This document shows, in pieces, positions 1-6,029 of a stretch of 37,406 bases of DNA. The DNA comes from Haloimpatiens lingqiaonensis (GTDB taxonomy: Bacteria; Bacillota; Clostridia; Clostridiales; Clostridiaceae): NCBI RefSeq assembly GCF_901447495.1, contig NZ_CABDWS010000028.1:1-37406 (forward strand). Reading direction: 5' to 3'. The position numbers were made by a program, and so were the translations under genes. Within the stretch, counting starts at the first letter, position 1; each line of letters opens with the position of its first letter. The notes under the pieces were generated by a model that was not told where the DNA came from, did no database searches, and saw only the letters and a list, made by a program, of their open reading frames with translations.

Positions 1-173
1 TTCAAACTCACTCGTTCCTCGTTCAGGCAATGAAAGCTTCTTAACGGGTATTCAAATTTGAAAACAAAGAATTTCTAAAGCTAGCTCAATAGTCTAAAAA
101 AATATATTTATTGTTCCCTTAAAATCAGATTTTTCAGTTCATGCATATATCATCACGGGGGGGACAGCCTACT

Positions 174-217
174 AAAGGATAATTTTCCGCCGCTTTGCTA
201 TGGAAAATCTTTAATCT
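174..217 (-). repeat. GATTTTCC...GGAAAAT hairpin arm (F module), reversed copy
   Basis: On the minus strand this reads TTAAAGATTTTCC, a short spacer, then GGAAAATTATCC. It is the same pattern as the copies at 1221-1262, 23571-23602 and 24419-24454. The arms can pair as a hairpin. No function is known; it is recognised only by recurrence. Confidence 0.6.
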
Positions 218-241
218 ATAAATAGAAAAGCGCTCATAATC

Positions 242-272
242 TTTTATTGGCGATAGCCAGGCTAAATATATA
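242..272 (-). repeat. [21 protein letters not shown] module, copy 1
   Basis: On the minus strand this reads CCTGGCTATCGCCAATAAAAG, directly after a TGATATT heptamer array. The same pair (TGATATT array, then this arm) occurs in plus orientation at 1072-1140. A third, array-less copy is at 910-940. Confidence 0.6.
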
Positions 273-278
273 AATATA

Positions 279-333
279 TAAATATCAAATATCAAATATC
301 AAATATCAAATATCAATTATCAAATATCAATTA
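279..333 (-). repeat. TGATATT heptamer array
   Basis: About seven tandem 7-bp units, read TGATATT on the minus strand, with occasional TGATAAT variants. Similar arrays lie at 1072-1103, 2489-2511 and 3186-3213. Each unit contains TGA. Confidence 0.85.
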
Positions 334-370
334 ATGTGGATTTTCTTCATTTTATTCAGAAAATCTTTAA

Positions 371-448
371 GTTATCCGATGACTACCTGCCGTAACACTC
401 CCACTTCTAACAAAGTGGGAGATAACGGCAGCTACGTCCCTGGATAAC
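371..448. repeat. Long nested inverted repeat (hairpin 1)
   Basis: Outer arms GTTATCC and GGATAAC enclose arms CTGCCGT and ACGGCAG, which enclose CTCCCACTT and AAGTGGGAG. The whole 78-base stretch folds on itself as one imperfect stem. It is followed without a gap by a second hairpin at 449-500. The 3' arm, but not the 5' arm, recurs inside the mobile-element-like copy at 22331-22493. It may be a structured RNA fragment or an end of a decayed transposable element; I cannot tell which. Confidence 0.65.
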
Positions 449-500
449 GATCTCTTAGCTTCAGTTGGAGTAAAAATTCCATCTAAAGCTAAGAGATCTG
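449..500. repeat. Palindromic module P (hairpin 2), copy 1
   Basis: Arms GATCTCTTAGCTT and AAGCTAAGAGATC pair perfectly over 13 bp, with a second pairing (TTGGA with TTCCA) inside. A diverged copy (about 74 bases aligned, including part of hairpin 1) lies in reverse orientation at 22365-22438. Confidence 0.7.
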
Positions 501-644
501 TTTATAAATAAGGGACTCATAATATTTTTTAGGCGGAGCCTTTCGAAAAGTTATATGATACTTATTAAAATAAAATAGTAATTAAAATTCCATTCATTTT
601 GCCGTAAGGCAATTGTTTATATAAATCTTAGTTTGTAGAAGAAA

Positions 645-690
645 AAAGGTAAGAAGTAGGTAAGAAGTAAAAAGTAAGAAGTAATAGTTA
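645..690 (+). repeat. TAAGAAG heptamer array
   Basis: Units TAAGAAG and TAGGTAAGAAG are repeated and grade into TAATAGTTAAGG. The array runs straight into the terminator-like hairpin at 690-715. The same hairpin is preceded by TGACAAT arrays at two other places. Confidence 0.75.
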
Positions 691-715
691 AGGATAAAAC
701 TCAAGGAGTTTTTTA
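690..715 (+). terminator. Terminator-like T module, copy 1
   Basis: AAGGATAAAACTC and GGAGTTTTTT form a short stem followed by a T-run. Related copies at 2645-2671 (minus) and 26801-26829 (plus) share the GAT/GC-AAAACTCC...GGAGTTTTT pattern. No gene obviously ends into this copy. Confidence 0.5.
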
Positions 716-753
716 TAATTAATTTGTGAATAAGTAAAAGGTAATAGTTGTGG

Positions 754-807
754 TTAAAGGGCTGATAATCCCGCAGGCCTATAGGGCGCACAATAGCCAT
801 ACTTTCA
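754..807 (+). repeat. GGGCTG module (G), copy 1
   Basis: Starts TTAAAGGGCTGATAATCCCG and continues to ATAGCCATACTTTC. The second copy, at 23437-23512, has the same opening, the same spacing and the same ...ATAGCTAGACTTTC end. Both are followed about 100-150 bases later by a GCTAAACTTCT motif. Confidence 0.6.
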
Positions 808-909
808 CTTAACCCATAAAACATTAATAACCCTAATAAATAATTTTCAATTGCATTTTTTAAAGTAGATTACCCCAACCATTTTATATAATAAGTCTTT
901 TATTATAAA

Positions 910-957
910 TCAGCTGGCTACGCCAAAAAAAACTTTTTAAGTGCTAAACTTCTGAAA
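910..957 (+). repeat. GCTGGCTACGCC arm with GTGCTAAACTTCT tail
   Basis: Carries CAGCTGGCTACGCC, then ACTTTTTAAGTGCTAAACTTCT. The tail matches TCTTTAAGCGCTAAACTTCT at 23541-23560, so the left-end mosaic and the mosaic at 23437-23672 share a longer common architecture. Confidence 0.55.
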
Positions 958-961
958 TTTT

Positions 962-1027
962 ACCTATTACTTCTTAACCCTTACTTAATTTTCAATTGTC
1001 CATTGTCACTTGTCACTTCTTACTTCC
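962..1027 (-). repeat. Mixed heptamer array (GAAGTAA and GACAATT types)
   Basis: On the plus strand TTACTTC-type units give way to GTCAATT/GTCCATT units and then back to TTACTTC. It is followed by CTCCACAAATTC, which also follows the TTACTTC array at 24460-24486. Confidence 0.65.
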
Positions 1028-1071
1028 TCCACAAATTCTAATTTAAGAAATTCCATAGGAATTTCAACATT

Positions 1072-1103
1072 AATTGATATTTGATATTTGATATTTAATA
1101 TTT
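1072..1103 (+). repeat. TGATATT heptamer array, plus orientation
   Basis: Four 7-bp units precede a GCTGGCTACCGCC arm. This is the same arrangement, inverted, as at 242-333. Confidence 0.8.
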
Positions 1104-1262
1104 CTATATTTTCGCTGGCTACCGCCAATAAAAGATTTTTTAAGCCCTTAAAAGAAAAGATATAACTACTCCATTTAATGAATCAGTTATACCTTTTCCC
1201 ACTATACCATTGCTTATATTTAATTAAAGATTTTCCGTAACGCAGTGGAGGAAAATCATCCT
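1103..1262 (+). repeat. Composite constant module ending in F arm, copy 2
   Basis: From about 1149 to 1262 this matches 24346-24454: AAGAAAAG, a TTTAATGAAYCAGTTATA block, CATATTTAATTAAAGATTTTCC and GGAAAATC in the same order and spacing. After the shared part the two copies continue with different tandem arrays. Confidence 0.7.
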
Positions 1263-1264
1263 TT

Positions 1265-1345
1265 CCTAGCACCTAGTACCCAGTACCTAGTACCTAATCT
1301 TTTACTTCTTACTTAATTGTCAATTGTCCATTGTCAATTGTCCCT
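1265..1345 (-). repeat. Three heptamer array types in succession
   Basis: On the plus strand TAGTACC units are followed by TTACTTC units and then GTCAATT units. On the minus strand these are TAGGTAC, TAAGAAG and TGACAAT types. It directly follows an F module. Confidence 0.75.
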
Positions 1346-1441
1346 TAGTTCTTAGCGTATTGTTCACAGTCCAAAATTTCAATTTTATCACGGAATTAAA
1401 GGCAGCTTTTTCCTACGGCACTTTCTTCACAATCTATTCTT

Positions 1442-2455
1442 TTAGTATATTATTCTATCACTTATTTCTTTTATAGAATTACATCCCGTAAGCACCATAG
1501 CTGATTTTAAATCCTGCTTTAATGAATCAATGTATAACTTAACTCCTTCTCTTTCTCCTCCAAAGGAAGCAGTCACAAAAGGTCTTCCTATAAGAACCGC
1601 ATCTGCTCCTAATGCTATCATCTTCAATATATCTACTCCTGTTCTTACTCCGCCATCTGCAAGAATAGTTACTTTACCTTTAACTCTCTCTGCAATTTCT
1701 GGAAGTACATCTGCAACTCCAGGAGTTTGATCTAATACTCTTCCACCGTGATTAGATACAACTATAGCATCTACTCCTGCTTCTACAGCAAGTTCTGCTT
1801 CATCTGGAGTCATTATTCCCTTTAGTATAAAAGGCAATTTAGTACTATTTACTATTTCTTTTATTTCATCTACAGTTTTTGGCATTACTGGTTTACCGTG
1901 GAGAGCTAATGTTATAAGTCCACATGCATCTATGTCCATGCCCACAGCAAAAGCTCCAGCTTCCTCTGCCATTTTTATTTTTTCTATAACATTTTTATTT
2001 TCCCAAGGTTTTATTATAGCAATACCTTGTCCATTAGCTTTTTTTAATTCTTCAAGATTAGTAATTAAAAATGAATCTACAGCAGTATCTCCAACCATAG
2101 GGTATGTTCCTGCATCTAAGCATCCATTTATAACCCAAGATATGTACTGCTCTTCAGTAAATTTTCCTCCCATATTTAAAGTAGTACCAGACACTGGTGC
2201 TGCAAATACAGGTATGTCTAATTTTTTACCAAACAACTCTGCAGAAGTATCTGGATTTTTTGCATTATGAATTACTCGCATATTAAGTTTATAAGAATCT
2301 AATGCTTCAATATTGATTTTAAAAGCATCTCCAGTACCCTTTCCACCCATACCAGGCACTTCTCCTGCACAAGCCTTTCCATTACATACTGAACACACTC
2401 TGCAGCTTCCATTTAAATTTTCCTTTGCATTTTTAAGTACATCTTTATAATTCAT
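1442..2455 (-). CDS. FMN-dependent alpha-hydroxy-acid dehydrogenase family protein
   Basis: A 337-residue TIM-barrel flavoprotein of the lactate oxidase / glycolate oxidase / L-lactate dehydrogenase family, expected to oxidise a 2-hydroxy acid with FMN in the cytoplasm. Visible motifs are LKG (211-213), the active-site stretch SNHGGR (234-239) with its base histidine and substrate arginine, and the phosphate-binding ADGGVRTG (266-273) and IGRPF (289-293). Codons for 13 more residues lie upstream in frame. I chose the internal ATG at 2455 because GGGGAGTGG sits just before it and the protein then begins MNYKDVL. An odd feature is four cysteines near the N-terminus (C18, C21, C24, C29), not needed for the flavin fold. 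The substrate cannot be told from sequence, and isopentenyl-diphosphate isomerase type 2 is a more distant alternative. It stands alone between repeat-rich spacers. Confidence 0.88.
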   Translation of the reverse strand: MNYKDVLKNAKENLNGSCRVCSVCNGKACAGEVPGMGGKGTGDAFKINIEALDSYKLNMRVIHNAKNPDTSAELFGKKLDIPVFAAPVSGTTLNMGGKFTEEQYISWVINGCLDAGTYPMVGDTAVDSFLITNLEELKKANGQGIAIIKPWENKNVIEKIKMAEEAGAFAVGMDIDACGLITLALHGKPVMPKTVDEIKEIVNSTKLPFILKGIMTPDEAELAVEAGVDAIVVSNHGGRVLDQTPGVADVLPEIAERVKGKVTILADGGVRTGVDILKMIALGADAVLIGRPFVTASFGGEREGVKLYIDSLKQDLKSAMVLTGCNSIKEISDRIIY

Positions 2456-2488
2456 ATCTTCCACTCCCCACTTTTTAGAAATAACAAA

Positions 2489-2511
2489 GATCAAATATTA
2501 AATATCAAATA
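2489..2511 (-). repeat. Short TGATATT heptamer array upstream of the FMN protein
   Basis: Three diverged units (minus strand AATATTTGATATTTAATATT) lie 34 bases before the start codon at 2455, so they are probably in or near its leader. Confidence 0.6.
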
Positions 2512-2644
2512 TTATCTTATATTATCTTAGCTTTCATACATAAATTTCAAGCTCTAAATTAAATGAATAAACATTTTTAATTTAAAATTTAGAATGTAAA
2601 ATAAAAGTTAAACTTCCAAATGAATTCCTTAAATTTTAATTTTA

Positions 2645-2671
2645 AAAACTCCTAAAGGAGTTTTATCCTTC
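2645..2671 (-). terminator. T-module terminator downstream of the DUF523 gene
   Basis: On the minus strand GGATAAAACTCC, a short loop and GGAGTTTTT form a stem and T-run, starting about 30 bases past the DUF523 stop codon. The stop and hairpin are joined by a TGACAAT array. Confidence 0.65.
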
Positions 2672-2709
2672 ATTGTCAATTCTCAATTGTCAATTGTCAA
2701 TTGTCATTT
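2671..2709 (-). repeat. TGACAAT array overlapping the DUF523 stop codon
   Basis: On the minus strand the units read TGACAAT (three times), TGAGAAT, TGACAAT, then GAAGG and the T-module hairpin. The first TGA (2704-2706) is the stop codon of the upstream gene. Confidence 0.85.
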
Positions 2710-3153
2710 ATCAATTATTTCATCTGTAATAACTTCTATTCCATTTTGCAAAAGCAATTCTGCTGTAACTCCATTGCCTTTTATTTTGTTTCCTGTAAAA
2801 GTTCCATCATATATTAGTCCACACCCACAGGAAGGGCTTTTTGCTTTTAATATAGCTTTTTTAGCTCTAACCGCCTGTGCTATTTTTAGGGTTTCATAAG
2901 CTCCTTTTATAAATTCTTTAGTAGAATCTCCACCCTTTGGATTTATAAGTTTAGCACTTCCTTCTAATACCTCTTTTCCAGTGCCGCCTTTTATTTCATG
3001 GGGTATTCTAGGTGTTGAAAGTCCTCCCAATTGCTCTGGACAAACTGGTATAGCCTTACCTTCTTTAACAAGTTCTAAAACCTTCTGGTTTAGATTATTA
3101 CCACCACTGTACTTACAGTTTATTCCACAAAGACACGCACTAACAATTATCAT
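2704..3153 (-). CDS. DUF523 family protein (TudS-like)
   Basis: A 149-residue DUF523 protein. A characterised member of this family, TudS, is a 2-thiouracil desulfurase that uses an iron-sulfur cluster held by conserved cysteines. Here the N-terminal SACLCGINCKYSGG (residues 5-18; C7, C9, C13), VCPEQLGG around C38 and SPSCGCG near the end supply candidate ligands. The ATG at 3153 is preceded by GGAGGAAGGC. An upstream in-frame TTG overlaps that ribosome site and is rejected. The stop codon TGA is the first triplet of a TGACAAT repeat array. The family assignment is firm. The reaction is inferred from the family, since DUF523 proteins are not all shown to desulfurate thiouracil. Confidence 0.85.
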   Translation of the reverse strand: MIIVSACLCGINCKYSGGNNLNQKVLELVKEGKAIPVCPEQLGGLSTPRIPHEIKGGTGKEVLEGSAKLINPKGGDSTKEFIKGAYETLKIAQAVRAKKAILKAKSPSCGCGLIYDGTFTGNKIKGNGVTAELLLQNGIEVITDEIIDK

Positions 3154-3185
3154 AACTTTGCCTTCCTCCAACTATGAAATATAAA

Positions 3186-3213
3186 ATATCAAAGTCCAAA
3201 TATCAAATATCAA
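3186..3213 (-). repeat. TGATATT heptamers upstream of the DUF523 gene
   Basis: Diverged 7-bp units (minus-strand TGATATT) end about 30 bases before the DUF523 start codon. Confidence 0.65.
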
Positions 3214-3218
3214 TTACT

Positions 3219-3279
3219 AAGTGAACTCCCCCATCAGTTGCTCACGCTGAAGTGCGAGCTTCTTGGTTAAAATTCACTT
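3219..3279 (-). repeat. Inverted-repeat fragment, possible IS200/IS605-type right-end relic
   Basis: Outer arms AAGTGAA and TTCACTT enclose a smaller GC-rich hairpin. On the minus strand the motif AACCAAGAAGCTCG... GGGAGTTCAC resembles the subterminal hairpins of IS200/IS605-family right ends. No transposase or TnpB is nearby, so this is at best a remnant. The resemblance is from memory of the family, not a search. Confidence 0.35.
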
Positions 3280-3333
3280 TATCCATAAAAGCTTAAGTCA
3301 CTCCCAAAAAATACTCAAAATACTAATTCCACA

Positions 3334-3366
3334 GATTTCCTTTAGCCCTCTAAAGAAAATCCTCCT
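3334..3366 (+). repeat. F module, diverged copy, before the octamer array
   Basis: GATTTCCTTTAG and CTAAAGAAAATC pair as a hairpin and lead through CTCC into a CTAGCACA octamer array, exactly as at 23571-23640. Confidence 0.55.
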
Positions 3367-3418
3367 GCTCTAGCACACTAGCACACTGGCACACTAGCCC
3401 ACTATTTAACGCCCTCTA
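3367..3418 (-). repeat. TAGTGGGC octamer array at the 3' end of mutS2
   Basis: On the minus strand the mutS2 stop is followed by units TAGAGGGC, (GTTAAA), TAGTGGGC, TAGTGTGC, CAGTGTGC and TAGTGTGC. The stop codon at 3416-3418 is itself the TAG of the first unit. Comparable arrays end the genes at 6027 and 23317. Confidence 0.8.
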
Positions 3419-5785
3419 CTTAATTTCTACCACCGTAACCCCAGTGCCGCCTTCTCCATAGTTTCCTAATCTATAATTTTTCACATGAGGATGTCTTTTT
3501 AGCATATCATTTATAGCATTTCTAAGCACTCCAGTACCCTTACCATGTATTATACTTACCTCTGATAACCCTGCCATGCAGGCATCATCTAAATATTTAT
3601 CTGTAGTAAACACAGCTTCCATTGCATCCATTCCTCTTAAGTCTATAGATGTAGCTACAGTGGATAATCTTAATTTAGCTTCTCTTTTTTCCTTTGCTCT
3701 CTTTATTTTCTTTTCTTCTTTGCTTTCTTTAACGTATCTTAAATCTTCTAATTTTACATTTATTTTTAATATCCCAGCTTGCACAAGAACTTCACCCTTG
3801 TTATCTGGTTTAGACATCACTGTAACCTTTTGATTTAAAGAAGGTACAAATACCTCCTGTCCTTCTTCAACAGTAGTTAATTTTTCTCCATTATCTGATA
3901 TGGTGTTTTGTATCTTATCATCAACAGATTCTAACTTATCCTTAAGTTTCTTTCTTTCTTCTTCTAATTCCCTTCTTACATCTGAAGAGTAACCCCTTCT
4001 CTCTAGTTCTCTTATATTTTTAAGTATGGAATCTGCCTCTTCTTTAGCCTCTTTTATTAATCTCTTAGCTTCTCTTTGAGCTTCCATAAGAGCTTTTTCT
4101 CTAGATTTATCTACTTTATATAGCTTTTCCTCATACTTCTCTTTTATTTTAGCTGCCTGCAGTTTAAGCATTTCTGTTTCTCTTGCATTTTGCTCTGCTT
4201 TTATACTTTTATCTTGAAGACTTTGAATTAAATCTTCAAATTGAAGAGAATCCTCAGCTATCTTTTCTTTTGAACTGGTTATTATATAATCAGGTAAACC
4301 TAATCTTCTTGAAATTTCAAAGGCATTGGATTTTCCAGGTATACCTATTAAAAGTCTATAGGTTGGTCTTAATGTTTCCACATTAAATTCCACAGATGCA
4401 TTTTCCACCCCTGGTGCCTTTAGGGCATAGCCTTTTAATTCACTATAGTGAGTAGTTGCAACTATTTTACTTCCTCTATTTTTAAGTTCATCCAATATTG
4501 CCACTGCAAGAGCTGCTCCCTCTGTAGGATCTGTTCCTGCCCCTAGCTCATCAAATAATACAAGAGAATTTTCATCTGCCTTTTCAATAATATTCACTAT
4601 ATTAGTCATATGAGATGAAAATGTAGATAAACTTTGCTCTATACTTTGCTCATCTCCTATGTCTGCAAAAACTTCTTTAAAAAATCCTATAGTAGAATTG
4701 TCCCTTACAGGAATCATAATTCCACTTAACGCCATAACCTCTAGTAATCCCACTGTCTTTAATGTAACAGTTTTACCACCAGTATTAGGACCTGTTATTA
4801 CTAGTGATGTAAATTCTCTTCCTAAATATACATCATTAGGCACCACTATATCTTTACTTATAAGAGGATGTCTTGCTTGAATTAAATCTATTACTCCCTC
4901 TTCACTTACTATTGGATTTGTACAATCATATTCACTAGCAAATTTAGCCTTTGCAAATATAAAATCTAATTCCCATACAATATCACCATTATTTCTTACT
5001 GCCACTATAGAATCATATATTCTAGAGGACAACATAGCCAAAATTCTTTCAATTTCAGCCTTCTCCTTTAGCCTTAACTCCTTTATTTCATTATTTAAAT
5101 TAACAAGACCCATAGGCTCTATAAATAATGTGGCTCCTGAAGAACTTTGATCATGTACAAGTCCCTGCACTTGACCTTTATGCTCTGCCCTCACCGGAAG
5201 CACATATCTATCCCCTCTTATAGTATATAAGTTATCCTGTAAGTATTGAGAATAGTTTCTCATCATAGAACCAACTTTATCCTTAACAGAGGACTCTTTA
5301 TCTTTTAAATTTTTTCTAATAGAATATAATGCAGAACTAGCTCTATCTGCTATTTCTTCTTCTCCAATTATGGCATTAAATATTTCATCCTCTATATTTT
5401 TAAGAGGTATAATTCCTATACATATATCCTCTATAACTCTGTAACCTTCTTCATCTTCCTTATGATATATATATTCCTTAAATCTTCTGGCACATCTAAG
5501 CATTTGTGCTATTTTAAGAAGCTGACCCGGCATTAAAGAAGCCCCTTTAGAAGCCATGCTTACAGCTTCTCTTACATCATAAACTCCTTCAAAAGGAGGT
5601 GCACCTTTTCTCACTAAAAGATCAAACGCCTCCTTAGTTTCCTCTAAATGCTCTCTAACCTCATAAACATTATCATAAGGCTGCAACTGATCTATAATAG
5701 ATTTTGCCGCTGCAGTACTTGTAAACTTCTTAACCATGTCCTTTATTTTCTGATATTCTAAAACCCTAAGCGATTTCTCATTCAT
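3416..5785 (-). CDS. mutS2: MutS2 family ATPase/nuclease
   Basis: A full-length MutS2 of 789 residues. The family has the MutS core and ATPase but lacks the mismatch-recognition domain. It suppresses homologous recombination, and in Bacillus (also named RqcU/MutS2) it splits collided ribosomes. Visible parts are the MutS core/clamp helices (about 1-320), Walker A GPNTGGKT (332-339), Walker B VLFDELGAGTDP (409-420), a long charged coiled coil (about 510-640), and a C-terminal Smr nuclease domain (about 713-789) with IDLRG (714-718) and HGKGTG (747-752). The start ATG at 5785 follows a GAGGATAG-like site. It lies upstream of no close partner, but mutS2, the U32 gene and zapA-pheST are commonly neighbours in clostridia. 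The stop codon sits on an octamer repeat. Confidence 0.95.
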   Translation of the reverse strand: MNEKSLRVLEYQKIKDMVKKFTSTAAAKSIIDQLQPYDNVYEVREHLEETKEAFDLLVRKGAPPFEGVYDVREAVSMASKGASLMPGQLLKIAQMLRCARRFKEYIYHKEDEEGYRVIEDICIGIIPLKNIEDEIFNAIIGEEEIADRASSALYSIRKNLKDKESSVKDKVGSMMRNYSQYLQDNLYTIRGDRYVLPVRAEHKGQVQGLVHDQSSSGATLFIEPMGLVNLNNEIKELRLKEKAEIERILAMLSSRIYDSIVAVRNNGDIVWELDFIFAKAKFASEYDCTNPIVSEEGVIDLIQARHPLISKDIVVPNDVYLGREFTSLVITGPNTGGKTVTLKTVGLLEVMALSGIMIPVRDNSTIGFFKEVFADIGDEQSIEQSLSTFSSHMTNIVNIIEKADENSLVLFDELGAGTDPTEGAALAVAILDELKNRGSKIVATTHYSELKGYALKAPGVENASVEFNVETLRPTYRLLIGIPGKSNAFEISRRLGLPDYIITSSKEKIAEDSLQFEDLIQSLQDKSIKAEQNARETEMLKLQAAKIKEKYEEKLYKVDKSREKALMEAQREAKRLIKEAKEEADSILKNIRELERRGYSSDVRRELEEERKKLKDKLESVDDKIQNTISDNGEKLTTVEEGQEVFVPSLNQKVTVMSKPDNKGEVLVQAGILKINVKLEDLRYVKESKEEKKIKRAKEKREAKLRLSTVATSIDLRGMDAMEAVFTTDKYLDDACMAGLSEVSIIHGKGTGVLRNAINDMLKRHPHVKNYRLGNYGEGGTGVTVVEIK

Positions 5786-5931
5786 ACTTCTATCCTCCTA
5801 CTTATTCCAAAAGCTGCCATAACGGTAACTAACACACTGTAATATTTTTCTTCTATCCTTTCATCCAACTAATTGCTAGTTGAAAGTTGAGAATCGGGAG
5901 TGGAGAGTTACTACATAAACTAACGCACTTA

Positions 5932-6029
5932 ATACTAGCACGCTAGCCCTCTAGCACACTAGCCCACTAACACTGGCACTCTAGCAAACTAGCCCACTAA
6001 CACTGGCACTCTAGCAAACTAGCACTCTA
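5932..6029 (-). repeat. TAGNGNGC octamer array with a 30-bp duplication, at the 3' end of the U32 gene
   Basis: On the minus strand about eleven octamers (TAGAGTGC, TAGTTTGC, CAGTGT, TAGTGGGC, TAGTGTGC, TAGAGGGC and others) follow the U32 gene. Two blocks, 5961-5990 and 5991-6020, are identical over 30 bp. The U32 stop codon (6027-6029) is the TAG of the first unit. Confidence 0.85.

Larger units (their letters stand above)
1..1441. other. Gene-free mosaic of intergenic repeat modules
   Basis: No open reading frame here looks like a real gene. The stretch is a patchwork of modules, most of which recur elsewhere in the window: a reversed GATTTTCC-type arm (174-217), a GGCTAYCGCC-type arm (242-272, minus), a TGATATT heptamer array (279-333), two consecutive large hairpins (371-500), TAAGAAG heptamers (645-690) ending in a terminator-like hairpin (690-715), a GGGCTG module (754-807), a GCTGGCTACGCC arm (910-940), mixed heptamers (962-1027), another TGATATT array (1072-1103), and a composite (1103-1342) with three array types in a row. 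The first 60 bases carry a motif possibly related to an IS200/IS605-type right end, but I cannot confirm this. The neighbouring gene on the left is outside the window. Confidence 0.8.

Noticed and set aside
279-333. Tandem repeats that could be taken for a CRISPR array
   Set aside because: The units are 7 bp with no spacers between them and no cas genes are present. The same holds for all other arrays in the window.
594-824. 76-codon minus-strand open frame
   Set aside because: It consists of repeat modules (TAAGAAG array, GGGCTG module) read backwards, has low-complexity residues and no ribosome site.
3219-3279. A functional IS200/IS605 element
   Set aside because: Only a hairpin resembling a right end is present. 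There is no transposase, TnpB or left end, so it is listed only as a possible relic.
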